This document shows positions 57,040-57,555 of a stretch of DNA of 57,555 nucleotides, piece by piece (position 1 is the stretch's first letter; each line of letters starts with the position of its first letter). The stretch comes from Bryobacterales bacterium. GTDB lineage: Bacteria; Acidobacteriota; Terriglobia; Bryobacterales; Bryobacteraceae. The position numbers were made by a program, and so were the translations under genes. The stretch covers positions 1 through 57,555 of the forward strand of contig CANIHR010000002.1 in assembly GCA_947467185.1 (NCBI GenBank), in the 5' to 3' direction. The notes beneath the pieces were generated by a model. That model searched no databases. It had not been told where the DNA came from and worked only from the letters and a program-made list of their open reading frames with translations.

Positions 57040-57075
57040 GTTAGAAATCGGTTGGGCTTTGGCCTGTTCCGCTAT

Positions 57076-57279
57076 TTAGACGCGTGTAACGCGCTCCGCT
57101 TGAAGTCCTTTGGGACCCTGCTTAACTTCGAACTCCACGGTCGCTCCCTCGTCGAGCGAACGGTAACCGTTCGATTCGATCGCGGAAAAATGGACGAACA
57201 CGTCGTCTCCGGTTGAACGCTGAATGAAGCCAAAGCCCTTGGCAGCGTTGAACCACTTAACTGTACCTTTTTCTCTCAC
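57076..57279 (-). CDS. Cold-shock domain protein (CspA family)
   Basis: 67 residues, the standard length, starting with GTG 57279, which has AGGAG 7 bases upstream. RNP1 is K14-G-F-G-F-I and RNP2 is V27-F-V-H-F; the protein starts [15 protein letters not shown] and ends ERVTRV. It binds single-stranded RNA/DNA and acts as an RNA chaperone. A longer frame from 57327 adds residues translated from the leader and is rejected. It is monocistronic, with a strong terminator downstream and a hairpin with a T run 40 bases upstream. Confidence 0.95.
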   Translation of the reverse strand: MREKGTVKWFNAAKGFGFIQRSTGDDVFVHFSAIESNGYRSLDEGATVEFEVKQGPKGLQAERVTRV

Positions 57280-57286
57280 AAACCTT

Positions 57287-57291
57287 CTCCT
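57287..57291 (-). promoter_or_regulatory. Ribosome binding site deciding the GTG start of the cold-shock gene
   Basis: AGGAG on the minus strand is 7 bases from GTG 57279. It supports the 67-residue form rather than the longer frame. Confidence 0.75.
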
Positions 57292-57318
57292 GGTATTTGC
57301 CGGAACTACCGGGGTCCC

Positions 57319-57349
57319 AAAAAACAAAAAGCCGCGACGTCATCGCAGC
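57319..57349 (-). terminator. Terminator-like hairpin with T run in front of the cold-shock gene
   Basis: On the minus strand GCTGCGA and TCGCGGC pair (one G-T wobble, formed only on this strand) around TGACG, followed by TTTTTGTTTTTT. It ends 40 bases before GTG 57279. It either ends the upstream acyl-CoA synthetase transcript or acts as an attenuator in the cold-shock leader. Confidence 0.7.
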
Positions 57350-57390
57350 TTCACTCTCGTTCTCCGTTTGGACCGGCAAAACAACACTTT

Positions 57391-57450
57391 GATACTGCGC
57401 TTCGCAGTATCGCACACGCGGAGGCCCGGAGCAAATCCGAGGGCCCCCGC
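57391..57450 (-). terminator. Two hairpins after the acyl-CoA synthetase gene
   Basis: The first hairpin after the stop is 57418-57450 (9 paired bases with one mismatch). The second, 57391-57411, is a perfect 9-base stem with a 3-base loop (GATACTGCG/CGCAGTATC). A weak TTGTTTT follows 8 bases later. They probably aid termination. Confidence 0.45.
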
Positions 57451-57469
57451 ACTGTGCGCAGAGTTTCGG

Positions 57470-57555
57470 TTAACCCTGAACTCGCCGGTCTTTACCTGCC
57501 CAGAATTTCTCGCGAAGCTCCCGCTTCAGGATCTTGCCCGTGCCGCCTTTCGGCA
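57470..57555 (-). CDS. Acyl-CoA synthetase/AMP-dependent ligase, C-terminal end only
   Basis: The minus strand is open from the right edge to TAA at 57470-57472 and encodes the last 28 residues. It begins PKGGTGKILKRELREKFW, the conserved C-terminal motif of AMP-forming acyl-CoA synthetases; the lysine in GTGK is the adenylation residue. The rest lies outside the window. Fatty acid or aromatic acid activation is the usual role, and the substrate is unknown. Confidence 0.85.
   Translation of the reverse strand, partial: PKGGTGKILKRELREKFWAGKDRRVQG

Overview
The window looks like chromosomal DNA of an Acidobacteriota bacterium, most likely the Bryobacterales/Solibacter group. This rests on family content rather than a marker gene: two proteins end in the TIGR03437-type domain that is expanded in Solibacter relatives, there is an Oar-like TonB-dependent receptor, a DUF1592/DUF1552 pair, PknB-type kinases carrying ATPase or TPR domains, and many secreted proteins. 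The DNA is GC-rich and very compact. No gene-free stretch exceeds 300 bases. The longest, 15199-15477, holds a katG remnant. I see no CRISPR array, transposase, integrase, rRNA or phage gene. The single tRNA is tRNA-Pro(GGG).

Layout. 1-8.5 kb: a serine hydrolase cut by the left edge, diverging from a phosphodiesterase plus old-yellow-enzyme pair. Facing these is a three-gene operon (redoxin, halogenase-like flavoprotein, carotenoid oxygenase), then a ClC channel and tRNA-Pro. 8.7-16.4 kb: a secreted NHL propeller, a large kinase-ATPase, a VOC protein, a katG relic, a frameshifted cupin gene and a small secreted protein. 16.6-22.4 kb: a papain-like protease fused to an alpha/beta hydrolase, then an iolD-iolE-iolG operon. 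22.5-31.4 kb: exported Dabb protein, esterase, two SGNH hydrolases with a DUF1349 protein, an O-methyltransferase translationally linked to a DUF1592 haem protein, and a DUF1552 protein. 31.4-38.4 kb: malic enzyme, an unannotated 43-residue ORF, a TPR kinase, an exported PLP enzyme and a cyclophilin. 38.4-48.0 kb: TonB receptor/NHL/NIPSNAP operon, a CheB-CheR-PAS protein, an exported Gfo/Idh-like protein and an M16 peptidase. 48.1-57.6 kb: rlmN with a PHA-system protein, a KdpDE-like two-component pair, metF with a TIM-barrel gene, a FecR/coiled-coil/Cys-rich operon, an Asp-box protein, a cold-shock gene with its terminators, and the tail of an acyl-CoA synthetase.

How the genes fit together. 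Much of the content suits a soil heterotroph degrading plant matter: inositol catabolism, exported esterases, an outer-membrane receptor operon and Solibacter-type secreted propellers. Central metabolism (malic enzyme, metF) and RNA/regulatory genes (rlmN, two kinases, two-component pair, cold shock) are scattered between these. The least explained units are the redoxin-flavoprotein-carotenoid oxygenase operon (3353-7103), the protease-hydrolase fusion (16596-18500) and the repeat-bearing 43-residue ORF (33736-33867). None is proven to be a new system. All functions are inferred from motifs read by eye, without database searches.
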